A stretch of 64,000 nucleotides of DNA from the NCBI RefSeq assembly GCF_902833225.1, contig NZ_CADFEI010000003.1, positions 124,001-188,000 of the forward strand, written 5' to 3'. Every line of letters begins with the position of its first letter. The stretch's first letter is position 1. Shown here in pieces: positions 1-8,737 of this stretch. A model generated the notes under the pieces. That model was not told where the DNA came from. It did not search any database and saw only the letters and a program-made list of their open reading frames with translations. The stretch is from Burkholderia sp. BCC1644 (GTDB lineage Bacteria > Pseudomonadota > Gammaproteobacteria > Burkholderiales > Burkholderiaceae). The translations under genes and the position numbers were made by a program.

Positions 1-2
1 CC

Positions 3-752
3 GTGTCGTTGCTGCTGCCCGCCGTGACGATGATCGCGTGCCCGGTCGCGCTCGGCATCGCCGCGCGCCTCGCCGGCATGCCGTACGACTGGGTCGTCGC
101 ACTGGTGATCGCGTACTGCGCGCCGCCGTCGAGCGGCACGTCGACGATTGCACGAATGCTGTCGCTCGACGCGAGTGTCGCGCTCGTCGCGACGCTCGCG
201 TCGATGGTGTTCGTGCCGCTCACCGCGCCGCTGCTGACGGCGTGGTTCAGCCACGATGCCGCCGTGTCGATCTCGCCGTTGAGTCTCGCGTTGCGGCTGG
301 CACTGCTGATCGGCAGCGCCGAAGGTGTCGCGCTGCTCGTGCGGCGGTTTGCCGGTTCGCGGCTCGACCGCTATGCGACGCCGATCGACGCGATCGTCGT
401 CGTCGCGCTGCTGGTGTTCGCGCTCGGCACGATGGCCGGCATGCAGCAATCGATCATCGACGCGCCGCATCGTGCATTGACCGCGATCGCACTCGCGTTC
501 GCCGTGAATGCCGGCTTCCAGATCCTCGCTTACGGGCTGACGCCCGGCGACGTCCGCACGCGGCTCAATGTGGCGCTGATCGTCGCCAATCGCAACGTCG
601 GCCTGATGTGGGCCGCGCTCGGGCTGGCCGCGACGCCGACCATGGCGCTCGTGTTCACGTGCGCGCAGTTGCCGATCTATACGCTGCCGCGCGTCATCCA
701 GCACCTGCTGCCGCGCCTCGAAGCGCAACGCCTGCGCCGGCGCGCGCGCTAG
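3..752 (+). CDS. SBF-type (bile acid:sodium symporter-like) membrane transporter, 5' truncated by window edge
   Basis: The visible 249 residues are almost entirely hydrophobic, with about seven membrane segments. They end in a basic tail rich in Arg, as expected for the cytoplasmic C-terminus of a secondary transporter. The pattern, including an ANRNVGLMW stretch near residue 200 where SBF transporters have a conserved Asn-containing helix break, suggests the bile acid:sodium symporter/ACR3 superfamily. The frame is open to the left edge, so the true start lies outside the window. The stop is 33 bases before the ATP-grasp gene, so the two are probably cotranscribed. The transporter may move the substrate or product of that enzyme, which is inference. 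Family call moderate, substrate unknown. Confidence 0.6.
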   Translation: MSLLLPAVTMIACPVALGIAARLAGMPYDWVVALVIAYCAPPSSGTSTIARMLSLDASVALVATLASMVFVPLTAPLLTAWFSHDAAVSISPLSLALRLALLIGSAEGVALLVRRFAGSRLDRYATPIDAIVVVALLVFALGTMAGMQQSIIDAPHRALTAIALAFAVNAGFQILAYGLTPGDVRTRLNVALIVANRNVGLMWAALGLAATPTMALVFTCAQLPIYTLPRVIQHLLPRLEAQRLRRRAR

Positions 753-784
753 CCCCCTCCTCCGTTCCCGATCAAGGATCCGAC

Positions 785-2035
785 ATGAAGCGACTCATCG
801 TGATCGGCGCGCGCGCCACCGGCAGCAGCGTCGCGCTGGTGCGCGCCGCATTGACACGCCAGTTGGCCGTGACCGTCATCACCGCGCCCGGCCATCGTCT
901 CGACGGCGTATTTCCCGATGCGGTCGAGACGGTGAACCTCGAGCCCGACGCCGGCCAGCTCGCCGGCTGGCTGCGCACGCGATTTCCGGACGAACTCGAC
1001 ACGCTGCGCGTGACGACCGCGCACGACACCTACGCGCGCACCGCCGCGTGGGTCGCCGACGCGCTCGGCCTGCCCGGCCCCGATGCGCGGCACGTCTCGC
1101 ACGCCGTGTCGAAATCGAACCAGAAGGCGTTGCTCGCCGCGCACGGCATCCCGGCCGCGCAGTTCGTCACGGGCACGCTGGCCGCGCCGGCGGCGCTCGT
1201 GGCCGCGGCCGCCCCGCTGCGTTTTCCGGTTGTCGTCAAGCCGTCGGAAGGATCGGCGAGCGACGGCGTGCGGCGCTGCGAGGACATCGCCGGCGTGCGA
1301 GTGCAACTCGATGCGCTTGCCGCCGCGCAAACCGATGCGCAGGCGCTCGCGACCGAACGGATCGTCATCGAGGAATTCCTGAGCGGCAGCGAATACTGCG
1401 TCGAGTATTTCGACGGCCGCTATGTCGGCGCGCTGCGCAAGCTGAAGCGGCATGGCGCCGGTTTTCTCGAACGCGGCTATACGTCCGAACTCGATCTCGA
1501 TGCCGACACGCTGCGCGCGCTGATCGAGGTCGGCACGCGCGCGACCGCGGCGGCCGGGCTCACGTGGGGGCCCGTGCACCTCGACTGCATCGTGCACGAC
1601 GGCGTGCCGCACGTCATCGAACTGAATCCGCGCATCGCGGGCAGTTTCATCTGTGACATCGTGCGCGACGGGTATGGTTTCAATGTCGTCGAAGCGTTGC
1701 TCGACAAACTCGACGGGCGGGCGGTGGCGATCCCCGAGCTGTTCGAGCCGCACGCGTATGCGCGCGCCGAATTCCTGCTCGACAGTGATCCGCGCGCGTG
1801 GCGCTTCGCGCAGGCCGGCGAGATTAATGACGGCGCGGTCACGCTCAGTTACGGACCGCAGGTGCTGCCCGATCGAGAAAGGCGGGCGTTTCTTTATGTA
1901 CGGGTTGCGTTGACGGCGGTGCACGGTTTGGCGGAACACGCGGGATTGTCGGCCGGACACATCGGTGCCGTGCGGTCGACGCTGGGTGCGGCGCCTTCTC
2001 CTTATCCGGAGCCTTCAGCCGGAAAGGTGCCCTGA
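785..2035 (+). CDS. ATP-grasp domain carboxylate-amine ligase
   Basis: 416 residues. The N-terminus (MKRLIVIGARATGSS) is a Rossmann-like pre-ATP-grasp fold. The ATP-grasp core follows: FPVVVKPSEGSASDGV near residue 150 is the ATP-binding Lys/Gly-rich loop, IVIEEFLSGSEYCVEYF near 200 contains the second nucleotide-binding strand, and HVIELNPRIAGSFI near 280 carries the Glu and Asn metal ligands. Enzymes of this group activate a carboxylate as an acyl phosphate and join it to an amine, as in BacD-like dipeptide ligases and biotin carboxylase-like enzymes. The start was chosen at the ATG after an AAGGA-type ribosome site; the frame is open further upstream but overlaps the transporter gene. The substrate cannot be read from sequence. 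A small peptide, siderophore or modified amino acid is possible. Confidence 0.8.
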   Translation: MKRLIVIGARATGSSVALVRAALTRQLAVTVITAPGHRLDGVFPDAVETVNLEPDAGQLAGWLRTRFPDELDTLRVTTAHDTYARTAAWVADALGLPGPDARHVSHAVSKSNQKALLAAHGIPAAQFVTGTLAAPAALVAAAAPLRFPVVVKPSEGSASDGVRRCEDIAGVRVQLDALAAAQTDAQALATERIVIEEFLSGSEYCVEYFDGRYVGALRKLKRHGAGFLERGYTSELDLDADTLRALIEVGTRATAAAGLTWGPVHLDCIVHDGVPHVIELNPRIAGSFICDIVRDGYGFNVVEALLDKLDGRAVAIPELFEPHAYARAEFLLDSDPRAWRFAQAGEINDGAVTLSYGPQVLPDRERRAFLYVRVALTAVHGLAEHAGLSAGHIGAVRSTLGAAPSPYPEPSAGKVP

Positions 2036-2105
2036 CACATTCATCGGGTTTTCAGGAATGGTTGCTGCGTTGCCTGAGCGCATCCGTGAGGCACTTCACG
2101 CGCAA

Positions 2106-2618
2106 TCACGCGCCTCGTTCGTCGATGTGGGCGCGGATACGGCGAGCGCCCTCGTCCGGGCTGCATGTCGATGTGTCGATGCGCATCGAGTACGACCGTG
2201 AATAGGCTGGATGTCCGAATTGGGATCTGGCCATTCCCTCGCGCCGATCCGGCCTCGCACGTTCGCGCTGCTCAAGTATGGCCAACGGACACGAAACGCC
2301 AACGACGACTGTGTGGCGAGGTGACAGTGCGGCAATGCACGCGTCCAGTGCCGGAGTATCACGAAGGACGAGATCGACGACGATGTCGAAATGACTGCCC
2401 GCAACGCAGCGGAGCGTCGACTGCAGGTTCAGATGATGAAGTCTGATCGCGTCGTTGAGTTCGTCGTCCGACCGCATGTCACGCCTGCGCGACATTTCGA
2501 CAAACGCGTCCAGTGAAATGTGAAACATGGGTACGTCCGAGCTGTCCTGGAGGGCCCTCGCCAGGCTGCTCTTGCCGGCACTGGTCGGGCCGTGCAGCAC
2601 GATCGCGATTGGGTTCAT
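2106..2618 (-). CDS. Chloramphenicol phosphotransferase-like P-loop kinase
   Basis: 170 residues, close to the roughly 180 usual for this family. The N-terminus has a clean Walker A motif, GPTSAGKSS at residues 10-18. It is followed by the HISLDAFVEM segment typical of chloramphenicol 3-O-phosphotransferase-like proteins, with DIVVDLVL as the Walker B-like strand and a VVVGVSCPL core strand. Members transfer the ATP gamma-phosphate to a small hydroxylated molecule. Chloramphenicol itself is the substrate only in the producing Streptomyces, so drug resistance should not be assumed here. The gene converges on the ATP-grasp gene and is monocistronic as far as visible. The start is the first ATG in frame before the P-loop. 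Confidence 0.75.
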   Translation of the reverse strand: MNPIAIVLHGPTSAGKSSLARALQDSSDVPMFHISLDAFVEMSRRRDMRSDDELNDAIRLHHLNLQSTLRCVAGSHFDIVVDLVLRDTPALDACIAALSPRHTVVVGVSCPLAILEQRERARPDRREGMARSQFGHPAYSRSYSMRIDTSTCSPDEGARRIRAHIDERGA

Positions 2619-3003
2619 TTCGAATGGCGGTGAGCGTGGCTGTCATGTTTCAGTGTCAACTCGGAGTATCTACGCCAAGACCTATGCTCACGCTGTTGCG
2701 GATTGACGGTTCTCGACCCTAAGCGGTAGTTCGCGATGTATCGATCAAACGACGGCTTTCGTGTGAGAAGCGGACATGTTCGCCAAAGACACTGCAGATC
2801 AAACGCTCCTGCGCCAGACTTCTACATCCGTTCGGCCCTAAGGTTGTCATGGTGAGTTGAGTGGGAAACGCGTGCTGACCGCATCGAACGATACGTCTCG
2901 CCTACGCATACAACACGCCAGGGAGCCAGTTCAAGCAGTTGATCGCAATGCGGCGACCACGACTCTGTGCTTTGCCCATGCAATTCATCCATGCGTGCCC
3001 TGT
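2619..3003. other. Intergenic, no gene seen
   Basis: This 385-base stretch separates the P-loop kinase from the PIN-like gene. Open frames here are short and show no recognisable domain. Composition drops toward lower GC as the islet begins. It probably carries the promoter of the P-loop kinase gene at its left end; no clear hexamers were identified. Confidence 0.5.
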
Positions 3004-4266
3004 TTAGTCCGGGATATACGCGTCTTCCTCCGTATCCGGCGTCAAGCCGAGCATTTCGATCATATTGTCTAAAGTAGACGGGTTCAAATCACTGAAGTGG
3101 TGCGATACGAGCGCTGAGTAGAAATCCGTTACATCGTTATCGTCAAAAATCCAAGCGATCTGCGTATTGTCTTGTGCGACCTCACATAGGACATTTGCCT
3201 CAAACGTCGTGAAGTTATGCACGAAACGTTTCAATTCGGCGATTGCCGCGTGGGTTATGGCGAAGCTCTCCGATTCAATCAACCGCTTCATTGCCTCATG
3301 CTTCAAGGCGCGGTCTCCCGGCGTGAGTCCGTCGTCTTCGATCTCGGCACGATCTTGCGGCTCGGCTACTGGTGCTTCAGGCTCTACCGGCATGGGTTCT
3401 GCGGCTGTCGGTTGCTCCACTGGCTCGAAAAAATGCCGCGCGTCTAGTGCAGGAAGCCCCTCCTGCGGCAGATCGATCTTCCTGAGATCAAGCTCGAAAT
3501 CACCGTCTGGGGCGTGTTCCGGTTTCCTGAGATCTAGTTCGAACTTAACCACTGGCTGGGGTGCGGCGTTGACAGCGATCGCCTTATCATAGTGCGACAA
3601 CAATGCTTTCAACGTCTCGAAGACATATAAGTTGCAGCCCGGCTTCTTTGTCTGCCATTCTTCACGAAGAAACGCGTTGGGATATGTCATTCCGCCTTCA
3701 TCCTGTCCGTCTAGAGCCGAAATGAAGTCGCCATCCCTTGTTACGACGTATAGGTCCGTCTGTGGTACGCGTGCAAGGAGCATTTCCCAATTGTATTGAT
3801 CACCGTTGCTACCTGGCTTCCCAGGCGGATTTCCACGCTCGGCCCGGAACCTTCCGGCGGAAAAAACCGTGTCATCGTGTTCATACTCTTCTCCAGCCTC
3901 GAAGAGCGACTTGATATACACGTCGACATCTAGTTGATGCGTGCGCGCCTTCAAGTTCGCCTCCGCAATCAATGTGTCCCGTGCCTTTCTCGCTTCAAGG
4001 ATTGCCTTTTGGTAAGACTCGGCCTTCGACAGTCCCAGCATGTGTCGAGGAATGTCAGTCTTGAACGACACGCTCTTGAAATCCTTCGCAGCCGCAGCGA
4101 GTCTCGCATCGCGGTTGCGTGTAAATTCGTCGCGAACCTGACGTGGAATGTGCAGAACGATGGACCCCTTCGTGATTTCTTGAAAGAGCTTTTCCAGAGC
4201 AGGAACGTCATCCCTCGTGTGTTGGTAGAAGCTGAGGTATGCGTTTGTGTCGATGAACAAGTGCAT
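3004..4266 (-). CDS. PIN-like domain protein (DUF4935-type)
   Basis: 420 residues. The N-terminus, MHLFIDTNAYLSFYQ, is a typical PIN strand with the first catalytic Asp at position 6. RQVRDEFTRNRDARL then supplies an acidic residue, and LYVVTRDGDFISAL near residue 175 the later Asp cluster. This layout fits PIN_16/DUF4935 proteins, predicted metal-dependent RNases. Residues about 240-330 are a proline- and acid-rich linker containing a duplicated FELDLRK motif. The C-terminal 100 residues are helical and unrecognised. Codon use is less GC-biased than in neighbours, suggesting transfer. It is divergent from the HNH endonuclease gene, with 194 bases between. A defence or toxin role is inference from domain type and company. 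Confidence 0.7.
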   Translation of the reverse strand: MHLFIDTNAYLSFYQHTRDDVPALEKLFQEITKGSIVLHIPRQVRDEFTRNRDARLAAAAKDFKSVSFKTDIPRHMLGLSKAESYQKAILEARKARDTLIAEANLKARTHQLDVDVYIKSLFEAGEEYEHDDTVFSAGRFRAERGNPPGKPGSNGDQYNWEMLLARVPQTDLYVVTRDGDFISALDGQDEGGMTYPNAFLREEWQTKKPGCNLYVFETLKALLSHYDKAIAVNAAPQPVVKFELDLRKPEHAPDGDFELDLRKIDLPQEGLPALDARHFFEPVEQPTAAEPMPVEPEAPVAEPQDRAEIEDDGLTPGDRALKHEAMKRLIESESFAITHAAIAELKRFVHNFTTFEANVLCEVAQDNTQIAWIFDDNDVTDFYSALVSHHFSDLNPSTLDNMIEMLGLTPDTEEDAYIPD

Positions 4267-4460
4267 AGCGATATTCCGTGCCGAAATGATATTCTTAGAG
4301 ATATTGCCACGAAACCGTCGTTATGCTGGGAAAATAGGATCCCATGAAAAAAGCATTAACGGTCGTAAAGTTTATCCGGCGGCGGCCGTTACAACAACAT
4401 ACAACCGAGGCAAAGACCAACACTTGAAGTTGTGCGAGTGCCTAATGAGGATGAACACGG

Positions 4461-5216
4461 ATGAACGACAGAGGCGATGCGATCGACGACAAGAAGCGCT
4501 GTGAGATATGGACAGGCAAGCAATGGGAGGTCTGGTCCGTATCGGCTGCGCATGCGCATCGCAAAGAAACGGCAATCCGATGCCCAGAGTGTCACGGGCC
4601 CGTCGTGCTCATGAAGGGGAGCCATAATGGGCGTAATGAAGCTCACTTCGAGCATCGTCCGTCACATTCTGGTTGCTCACTTGTGTACAAGGGTTTTTCT
4701 GGCACGCGATCGCGTCACCCCCATGCCGTCGAGACACCACGCTCGTCCAATCAGTTTGCATTCACGGACTACATGCCAGACGACGCCGCCGAGGAAATTA
4801 TCGGTCCGCACGTCAATGGCACAGAGAAAGAGCGCCTCATGTTAGCGCGAGTTGGGCAAGGGCAATTTAGAAAGCAGCTTTTGTCTCGGTGGGGAACTTG
4901 CAGTGTCCTAGGCTGCGGGCCCGACACTGCGTTGGTCGCGTCGCACATTGTCCCTTGGCGAAGCTGTTTGAACAATCGGGAAAGGCTCGATGTGAACAAC
5001 GGTCTGCTGCTGAGTCCGAATCTGGACAAGCTATTCGACCGCGGACTAATTTCGTTCGCGGACGACGGTGCCCTTTTGGTCAGCGGCGATCTCAACCGGG
5101 ACGACGCTGTCGCCTTGGGTTTGCTCCCAGATATGCGGCTTCGCACAGTGCGTCCGGGAATCCTGAAATACCTCGCCCGACACCGAGAAGGCACGAATTG
5201 GCACCACCTTACCTGA
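4461..5216 (+). CDS. HNH endonuclease with N-terminal zinc-binding domain
   Basis: 251 residues. The first 70 contain CPECHGP and a later FEHRPSHSGC, a Cys/His cluster that probably binds zinc. Similar N-terminal modules sit in CoiA-like and other nuclease-associated proteins. Residues about 125-215 form an HNH_2 (PF13391-type) domain: FRKQLLSRWG, then CSVLGC, LVASHIVPWR with the catalytic His, RLDVNNGLLLSPNLDKLFD with the Asn/His metal site, and GLISF. Such domains act as DNA-cutting nucleases, often in restriction or defence loci. It is divergently arranged with the PIN-like gene and shares its lower GC. Nothing else in the islet identifies a modification methylase, so it is not a classical restriction-modification pair. 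Confidence 0.8.
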   Translation: MNDRGDAIDDKKRCEIWTGKQWEVWSVSAAHAHRKETAIRCPECHGPVVLMKGSHNGRNEAHFEHRPSHSGCSLVYKGFSGTRSRHPHAVETPRSSNQFAFTDYMPDDAAEEIIGPHVNGTEKERLMLARVGQGQFRKQLLSRWGTCSVLGCGPDTALVASHIVPWRSCLNNRERLDVNNGLLLSPNLDKLFDRGLISFADDGALLVSGDLNRDDAVALGLLPDMRLRTVRPGILKYLARHREGTNWHHLT

Positions 5217-5639
5217 CGCGCTGGCGCCGGAACTGGATCGATCATGGGCGCACTTCGAGTGAGATGTATAGATTATTCGTTCGGCGCACACTAACGGACA
5301 CCCTGAACTCATGGTGTAGCGGTCCACTTCCGGGTGATTAGGAGTTTTCAACCACGGGATCCTATCCTCGACGATGGTTGAGTGCACCAAACTCGGCGCC
5401 ATTTATATGAAGAGTCGGGCGAAGTTTACCGCAGACCCTGCTGCCGTCCCGTCGAATCGATTCGCTAGTTTCTTGAAGGACTGTTAGGCACATACACGCT
5501 GACGTTCGCAATGGAAATTCGAGTGGCGCTTTGTGTCCGGTTTCTGCTCCTAACCCGGCCTCTTGCCACCACGCCTACCCCGAACAGATCATCAAAAATC
5601 GCCCCATACCGAACCAAACCTCCGCATCGGCCATGGCTT
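5217..5639. other. Intergenic, no gene seen
   Basis: This 423-base region lies downstream of the HNH gene and of the convergent hydrolase gene. Frames are short and unconvincing. It marks the right edge of the lower-GC islet. No transposase remnant or clear terminal inverted repeat was found. Confidence 0.5.
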
Positions 5640-6515
5640 TCATCGAACCGGAAATCCCTGACGCTCGAGAAACTCGGATACCACGGGCTCCCAAACGTCG
5701 ATACCGTGCGCAAACAGCAAATGCCCATTTTTCTCGAACGCCGGAAGCAGCCGATAGTCGGCATAGCCTCCGGCACGAACGAATGCATCGTGCCAGGCGC
5801 TGCTGTACCTCGGTGCGAAGTACTGGTCGTTTTCGGTATAGATCCACAGCATCGGGACGCGCGCCGTTTTTCCGAATCGCGAATACATGGCTTCCAGCCG
5901 TTCACCCTGACAGGGGACGCCGGGATGCTCGACCGGATCGCCGCCGGAACCGCCAGCGAAGTTGATCGCGCCGACCACACCGTCCGGATTGTCGGCCGCC
6001 ATGGCCGTCGTGACGAAGCCACCGACCGATTGCCCGACAATGACGATGCGATGCGGATCCACATGGAGCTGCCGCCTCGAGTAGTCCAGTACCGCAAGCT
6101 CCTCCGTGCGCGCCGCCTCGATCAACGGTGCATAGTCTTTCTGACGACATTTGCCGCTGTATTCCGGATCGAATTGCGTGCCGAACTGACCGTAGCCGAT
6201 GCGCGTCGGCTCGAATACGGCGAAGCCCCGTTTCACGAAATAGGCGGCTTGCCGGGTGAAGCGAAACCGCGGCGGCGTGCCGCGATCCGACGGGCTGCGA
6301 CCATGATTGAGAATCAGGATCGGAAATGGCCCATCGCCATCCGGAAAGAATTGGGTGATCGCAACCTTGCCCGTTCGTTCCGTCCCGTACAAATCCTTGA
6401 CGGTCACGTCGATTGTCGAAACAGACTCGTGGAGGTCCGACCTGAGTTGTTCAGCGTGGACGCCGGGTATCACGAGCGCAAGGCAGATCCAAAGCAGGCG
6501 TCTGGCGGTTGTCAT
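5640..6515 (-). CDS. Secreted alpha/beta hydrolase (dienelactone hydrolase-like)
   Basis: 291 residues. A signal peptide is visible at 1-21 (basic start, hydrophobic core, VHA cleavage site), so the enzyme is probably periplasmic. FPILILNHG around residue 70 is the oxyanion-hole strand. IVIVGQSVGGFV near residue 160 is the nucleophile elbow G-x-S-x-G with Ser. WIYTENDQYF near 225 carries the acid Asp, and EKNGHLLF near 265 the His, completing the triad. This is the pattern of dienelactone hydrolase and acetyl-xylan-esterase-like proteins; the natural ester substrate is unknown. The gene stands alone on this strand. Confidence 0.8.
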   Translation of the reverse strand: MTTARRLLWICLALVIPGVHAEQLRSDLHESVSTIDVTVKDLYGTERTGKVAITQFFPDGDGPFPILILNHGRSPSDRGTPPRFRFTRQAAYFVKRGFAVFEPTRIGYGQFGTQFDPEYSGKCRQKDYAPLIEAARTEELAVLDYSRRQLHVDPHRIVIVGQSVGGFVTTAMAADNPDGVVGAINFAGGSGGDPVEHPGVPCQGERLEAMYSRFGKTARVPMLWIYTENDQYFAPRYSSAWHDAFVRAGGYADYRLLPAFEKNGHLLFAHGIDVWEPVVSEFLERQGFPVR

Positions 6516-6668
6516 AGTGACCTACACGTCGAAAACGATGGATTCAGCATGGCCACAACCGAAGCGTATCGCCCACACCGACTACGTCCCGCGCGGCAAC
6601 GAACGCTGGTCGATTCCCGAGAGCATCTTCCTGATCCTGCGTCACCCTGGTAGCCGGGCCAGACGCCG

Positions 6669-7193
6669 TCACAAACGACGCCCCAGCAATTGCCCCGGCC
6701 ACCCCTCCACGTCGAAGGTTGAAATCCGCTCATACCCGCAGGACTCGTAAAAACGCACCAGCGCCCCCGTCCCGCCGCCGTAGCAGTCCACGCGAAGGCG
6801 CGCCACCCCGGCAGCCCGGGCGCGCTCGTCCGCGAAGGCCATCAGACGCCGGCCGACACCGCGCGCCTGTGCATCACGCCCCGCAACCAGCACTCTCACG
6901 TAGATTTCCGGCTCGGTGGCGGCAGGCACGTAGGGCATGGACTCGCCCAGGATCAACGCGCCCAGAACGCGGCCCTCCGGCCCCTCCGCCACCCACGCGT
7001 CGGGCAGCGCACAGGCTTCGGTCACGAGCGCGATCCGCTTTGGCGACGTCGACCAGGGCTCGCGGCCCCATTGCCCCTCGTTGCCGATGGCGACGAACCA
7101 GGCGATCACCTCGTCGAAGATCCCCAGCACCGCCGGCACATCAAGCGCGCTGGCGCGGCGTATCACCCGTTCGTCCGTTCCTGTCACCTTCAC
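6669..7193 (-). CDS. GNAT family N-acetyltransferase
   Basis: 174 residues from the chosen GTG start. That start is preceded by a GGAG ribosome site 8 bases upstream and gives a typical GNAT N-terminus (VKVTGTDERVIRRASALDV). A longer frame to 7310 is open, but its extra 39 residues are not GNAT-like. RDAQARGVGRRLMAFADERARAAG near residue 110 is motif A (Q/R-x-x-G-x-G/R), binding acetyl-CoA pyrophosphate. LRVDCYGGGTGALVRFYESCGY is motif B with the conserved FYE. The acceptor is unknown. It lies in the same orientation as the upstream-facing hydrolase gene, with 153 bases between. Confidence 0.75.
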   Translation of the reverse strand: MKVTGTDERVIRRASALDVPAVLGIFDEVIAWFVAIGNEGQWGREPWSTSPKRIALVTEACALPDAWVAEGPEGRVLGALILGESMPYVPAATEPEIYVRVLVAGRDAQARGVGRRLMAFADERARAAGVARLRVDCYGGGTGALVRFYESCGYERISTFDVEGWPGQLLGRRL

Positions 7194-7527
7194 GTTCCAT
7201 ACTCCTTCGCCGGATTCAACGACCGGCGCACGATTGATGGCAACGCCGGGCCGTCCGTGGGTGTGCAAAGGAGACCAGGCGATCAAGCCTGCAACGGTAC
7301 TGAAATTCAACCCGGTTGATCAAGACATGGCGGGGGTGCGGAGCAGCCATGCTGCAGCGCACGACCCGTGACGTCCGCTCGATCCGGCACGCCGACGCGC
7401 CGCCGGCTCCATACGGGATGGAGGCAGGACGCTTCCCCCGCCCATGTCGCCCGGCGCGGCAAAACTATACAATCGACGCGATGCATCGAAGACATGAAGC
7501 GCCGGCCGCCCAATCTCGTCTGCCACC
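7194..7527. other. Intergenic promoter region, no gene seen
   Basis: This 334-base region lies between the divergent GNAT and AAA ATPase genes and must hold both promoters. No convincing frame or operator was identified. Confidence 0.4.
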
Positions 7528-8733
7528 ATGATCGCACCCGCTGCCCCCTCCTCCTCCTCCGCCCCGTCGGTACTCGGCGTCTATCGGCAACTGGCCGACC
7601 CGTCCGCCGGACAATGGGTCGTCAGCCGTTCCGAACGCGCGCACATGTACCGGATCCAGCATCACCGGCCCGACGGCAGCACATCGGTCGACACGGTCGT
7701 CGATGCGGACAACCTCGACGCAAAGCTGCACAAGTGGATTCAGGAAGGCTTCGTCCAGCGCGAAACCGGCGACCGCGCGGCCCCTGCCCATCGCATCGGG
7801 TTCATGCACGATCTGCGCCGCGCGCAGGCGTTGCGACCGGCGGCAGCCGGCGAGGCGGCGGATCGGGTGCACGTGGGCGGCGTGCCGATGCCGCGCGGCC
7901 CGGGCGGGCCGCTCGTGCCGCTGCCGAACCCGGCCTACCTGTTCACCGCACGCACGACGAACGTGCTCGAAGACATCGTCGAGAACCGCCGCATCCTGCT
8001 GATCGGCCATACCGGCACCGGCAAGACGAGCCTCATCGAACAGGCCGCCGCGCAAGCCGGCCACGGCGTGCTGCGCTCGAACATGAACGGGCAGACGACG
8101 GTCGGCGACTTCGTCGGCTTCTGGACTGTCAAGGGCGGCGAGACGATCTGGGTCGACGGCGTGCTGCCGACCGCGATGCGCGAAGGGCTGTGGCTCATCG
8201 TCGACGAGATCGACTTCGCGGAACCGGCGATCCTCGCGGTGCTGACCGCCGTGCTCGAACCGGGCGGCCGCCTGCTGCTGAAGGAAAAAGGCAACGAGAT
8301 CGTCGTCCCGCATCCGTCGTTCCGACTGTTCGCGACCGCCAACGCGGTGGGTGCAATGAGTCAGTTCCGCCACCTGTACCAGGGCGCCAACGTGATGAAC
8401 GAGGCGTTCCTCGATCGCTGGCGCGTGTACCACCTCGACTACCTGCCGCCGGCCGACGAGGCGCACGTGCTGCAGCGGACCTTCGGTGCGGCCATGTCGG
8501 CAGCGATGGCCGGCACGCTCGCGTCGATCGCCGCCGACTGCCGCGCCGCATTCGTCCGCGAGGATCTGGCCAGCGCGTTCTCGACGCGCCGCCTGCTCGA
8601 CTGGGCCGAGCTGATGCTGCGCACGGGCGACCCCGAATCGGCCGCCGGCCCGACTATCTACGCGAAGGTCAGCACGGAAGACGCCGACCTGATCCGCACC
8701 ATCATCCGCCACTACATCGACGTCGAGGCCTGA
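7528..8733 (+). CDS. CobS/MoxR-like AAA+ ATPase
   Basis: 401 residues. The first 110 form a family-specific region; residues 130-320 are an AAA+ module. Walker A is GHTGTGKTS at about 160-168, Walker B is LWLIVDEID near 222, and sensor 1 is FRLFATANAVG near 270. The arginine-finger region includes NEAFLDRWRVY. This matches CobS and related MoxR ATPases, which form rings that remodel a partner through a vWA protein. The next gene, 4 bases downstream, is such a vWA protein. In cobalt chelatase, CobS works with CobT and CobN; no CobN or cobalamin gene is in view, so this pair may have another client. Confidence 0.8.
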   Translation: MIAPAAPSSSSAPSVLGVYRQLADPSAGQWVVSRSERAHMYRIQHHRPDGSTSVDTVVDADNLDAKLHKWIQEGFVQRETGDRAAPAHRIGFMHDLRRAQALRPAAAGEAADRVHVGGVPMPRGPGGPLVPLPNPAYLFTARTTNVLEDIVENRRILLIGHTGTGKTSLIEQAAAQAGHGVLRSNMNGQTTVGDFVGFWTVKGGETIWVDGVLPTAMREGLWLIVDEIDFAEPAILAVLTAVLEPGGRLLLKEKGNEIVVPHPSFRLFATANAVGAMSQFRHLYQGANVMNEAFLDRWRVYHLDYLPPADEAHVLQRTFGAAMSAAMAGTLASIAADCRAAFVREDLASAFSTRRLLDWAELMLRTGDPESAAGPTIYAKVSTEDADLIRTIIRHYIDVEA

Positions 8734-8737
8734 TGCG

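Noticed and set aside
749..1960. 403-residue minus-strand frame opposite the ATP-grasp gene
   Set aside because: Arg-rich shadow; the plus strand has clear ATP-grasp motifs.
5280..5400. Possible end of an insertion sequence at the right edge of the nuclease islet
   Set aside because: No transposase remnant and no matching inverted end was found on the other side of the islet.
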